Assembly: GCA_963377175.1 (NCBI GenBank)
Contig: CAUJNA010001002.1
Location: 859,883-923,882, forward strand
Direction of reading: 5' to 3'
Length of the DNA: 64,000 bases
Source: Effrenium voratum
Lineage: Eukaryota > Sar > Dinophyceae > Suessiales > Symbiodiniaceae
Positions 63,456-64,000 of this stretch are shown here, piece by piece. The notes beneath the pieces were generated by a model. It saw only the letters and a list, made by a program, of their open reading frames with translations, did no database searches and was not told where the DNA came from. The stretch's first letter is position 1. The number at the start of each line of letters is the position of its first letter. A program made the position numbers and the translations under genes.

Positions 63456-64000
63456 TTGATCCCACCAAAAGTTATTCACTTCAACAGGGGATCGGTTTGC
63501 GCAGTGAATATGATTCTTGTGTACGTACTCCTTTGTAGAATGTGAAGCTATATACCTTCCCACCCCTTTCACATGGAGCCTGACCTTCAGGGCCCGGTCC
63601 CTTTAAGCGGAAAATGGTCACCAGAACTTCTCCCCGAGCGTCGAAGGGTGAGCGGCTGTGAAAAGGCTGGGAGGGCATCTTAGAAACAGCTGTGCTCCAA
63701 GGTGAAGGTTGTGGGAATATAACAACAACGTAGACTCTCCAAGACCCTGAAAACATGGAGTCATTACCCACTCCCCATAGCCCCCCTTAAGGGTCCATGA
63801 TTCATCCACCCTAGGGTGCATTGTGTCCACAGGTGCGGCAAACGGGTCCCTTCGGTTCTTTGCATGCGACACTTTGCATGGCATATTACGTACATCATCT
63901 TGGGCTGACTTCTTTGCCGTTTTTGATTGTGACCTAGTACACACTAAAAAGCTGCATCCGTTAAGGGCCCGTTTTCTACATGTCCATACATGTTCCTTGT
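63456..64000. other. window end without recognised gene
   Basis: A left-half element A at 63730-63790 and otherwise unique sequence. The - strand frames here have no GC3 bias or splice context. Confidence 0.4.

Noticed and set aside
1..64000. Spliced-leader relics, rRNA, tRNA or snRNA genes
   Set aside because: Looked for the dinoflagellate leader ending TTTTGGCTCAAG and for tRNA-like arms by eye; none convincing. A covariance-model scan would be needed to exclude small RNAs.

Overview
The window looks like nuclear DNA of a dinoflagellate, most likely a Symbiodiniaceae-type genome. The evidence is: a degenerate CCCTAAA/TTTAGGG-type telomere-like tract; very low and scattered coding signal; short GC3-rich exon-like islands bounded by AG|G acceptors and by GT, GC or GA donors; and a very dense load of short inverted-repeat elements. 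No spliced-leader relic, rRNA, tRNA or CRISPR was recognised. One 100-N assembly gap lies at 10727-10826.

Layout. 1-6469: about 10.5 copies of a ~605 bp satellite with a 4-unit higher-order pattern, followed by a ~111 bp array (6485-6855) and a 145 bp inverted-repeat element. 7146-9875: remnants of a mobile-element-like gene. Its 3' part is a long open frame (8019-9875) with a lysine-rich segment, a Ulp1/C48-type cysteine-protease signature (H387, D407, Q443, C450) and a C-terminal cysteine cluster. Its 5' part is broken by a stop and frame changes. 10107-11455: purine tract, ~96 bp tandem repeats around the gap, G-rich repeats and a large hairpin.

12.1-62.1 kb: about 30 coding-like islands of 40-350 bp, all on the + strand, separated by 0.15-5 kb of intron-like DNA. 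Neighbouring islands can mostly be joined in compatible phase with AG acceptors. The first third (12.1-28.9 kb) would encode several hydrophobic, membrane-spanning-like segments. The middle (31.7-46 kb) is soluble and charged. The last part (48.5-62.1 kb) includes a Ser/Arg-rich exon and then a soluble domain. Whether this is one very large gene or two or more in tandem cannot be settled from sequence alone. I do not recognise the family.

The intron-like DNA is built from repeated short elements, named here A to N. A: ~95 bp, CCTAGAGTCTCC termini, TA target duplication, about 35 copies. B: ~120 bp, CTAGGTCC termini, 4-5 bp duplications, 15 copies. C: ~110 bp, CTCAGTTGTTCAGTG termini, 8 copies. 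D: ~130 bp, TACTGTGGATGG termini, 11 copies. E: ~120 bp, CTTGCTGGTGC termini. F to N are further families. Two nested insertions (A in D, B in E) and one empty-site pair (C) show real past transposition. Several copies lie within a few to 25 bp of predicted exon borders, which suggests that some act as introns or supply splice sites. Microsatellites (ATAC, TA, GTA/GCA, TGAT, CTGT) and a 22 bp minisatellite fill much of the rest.
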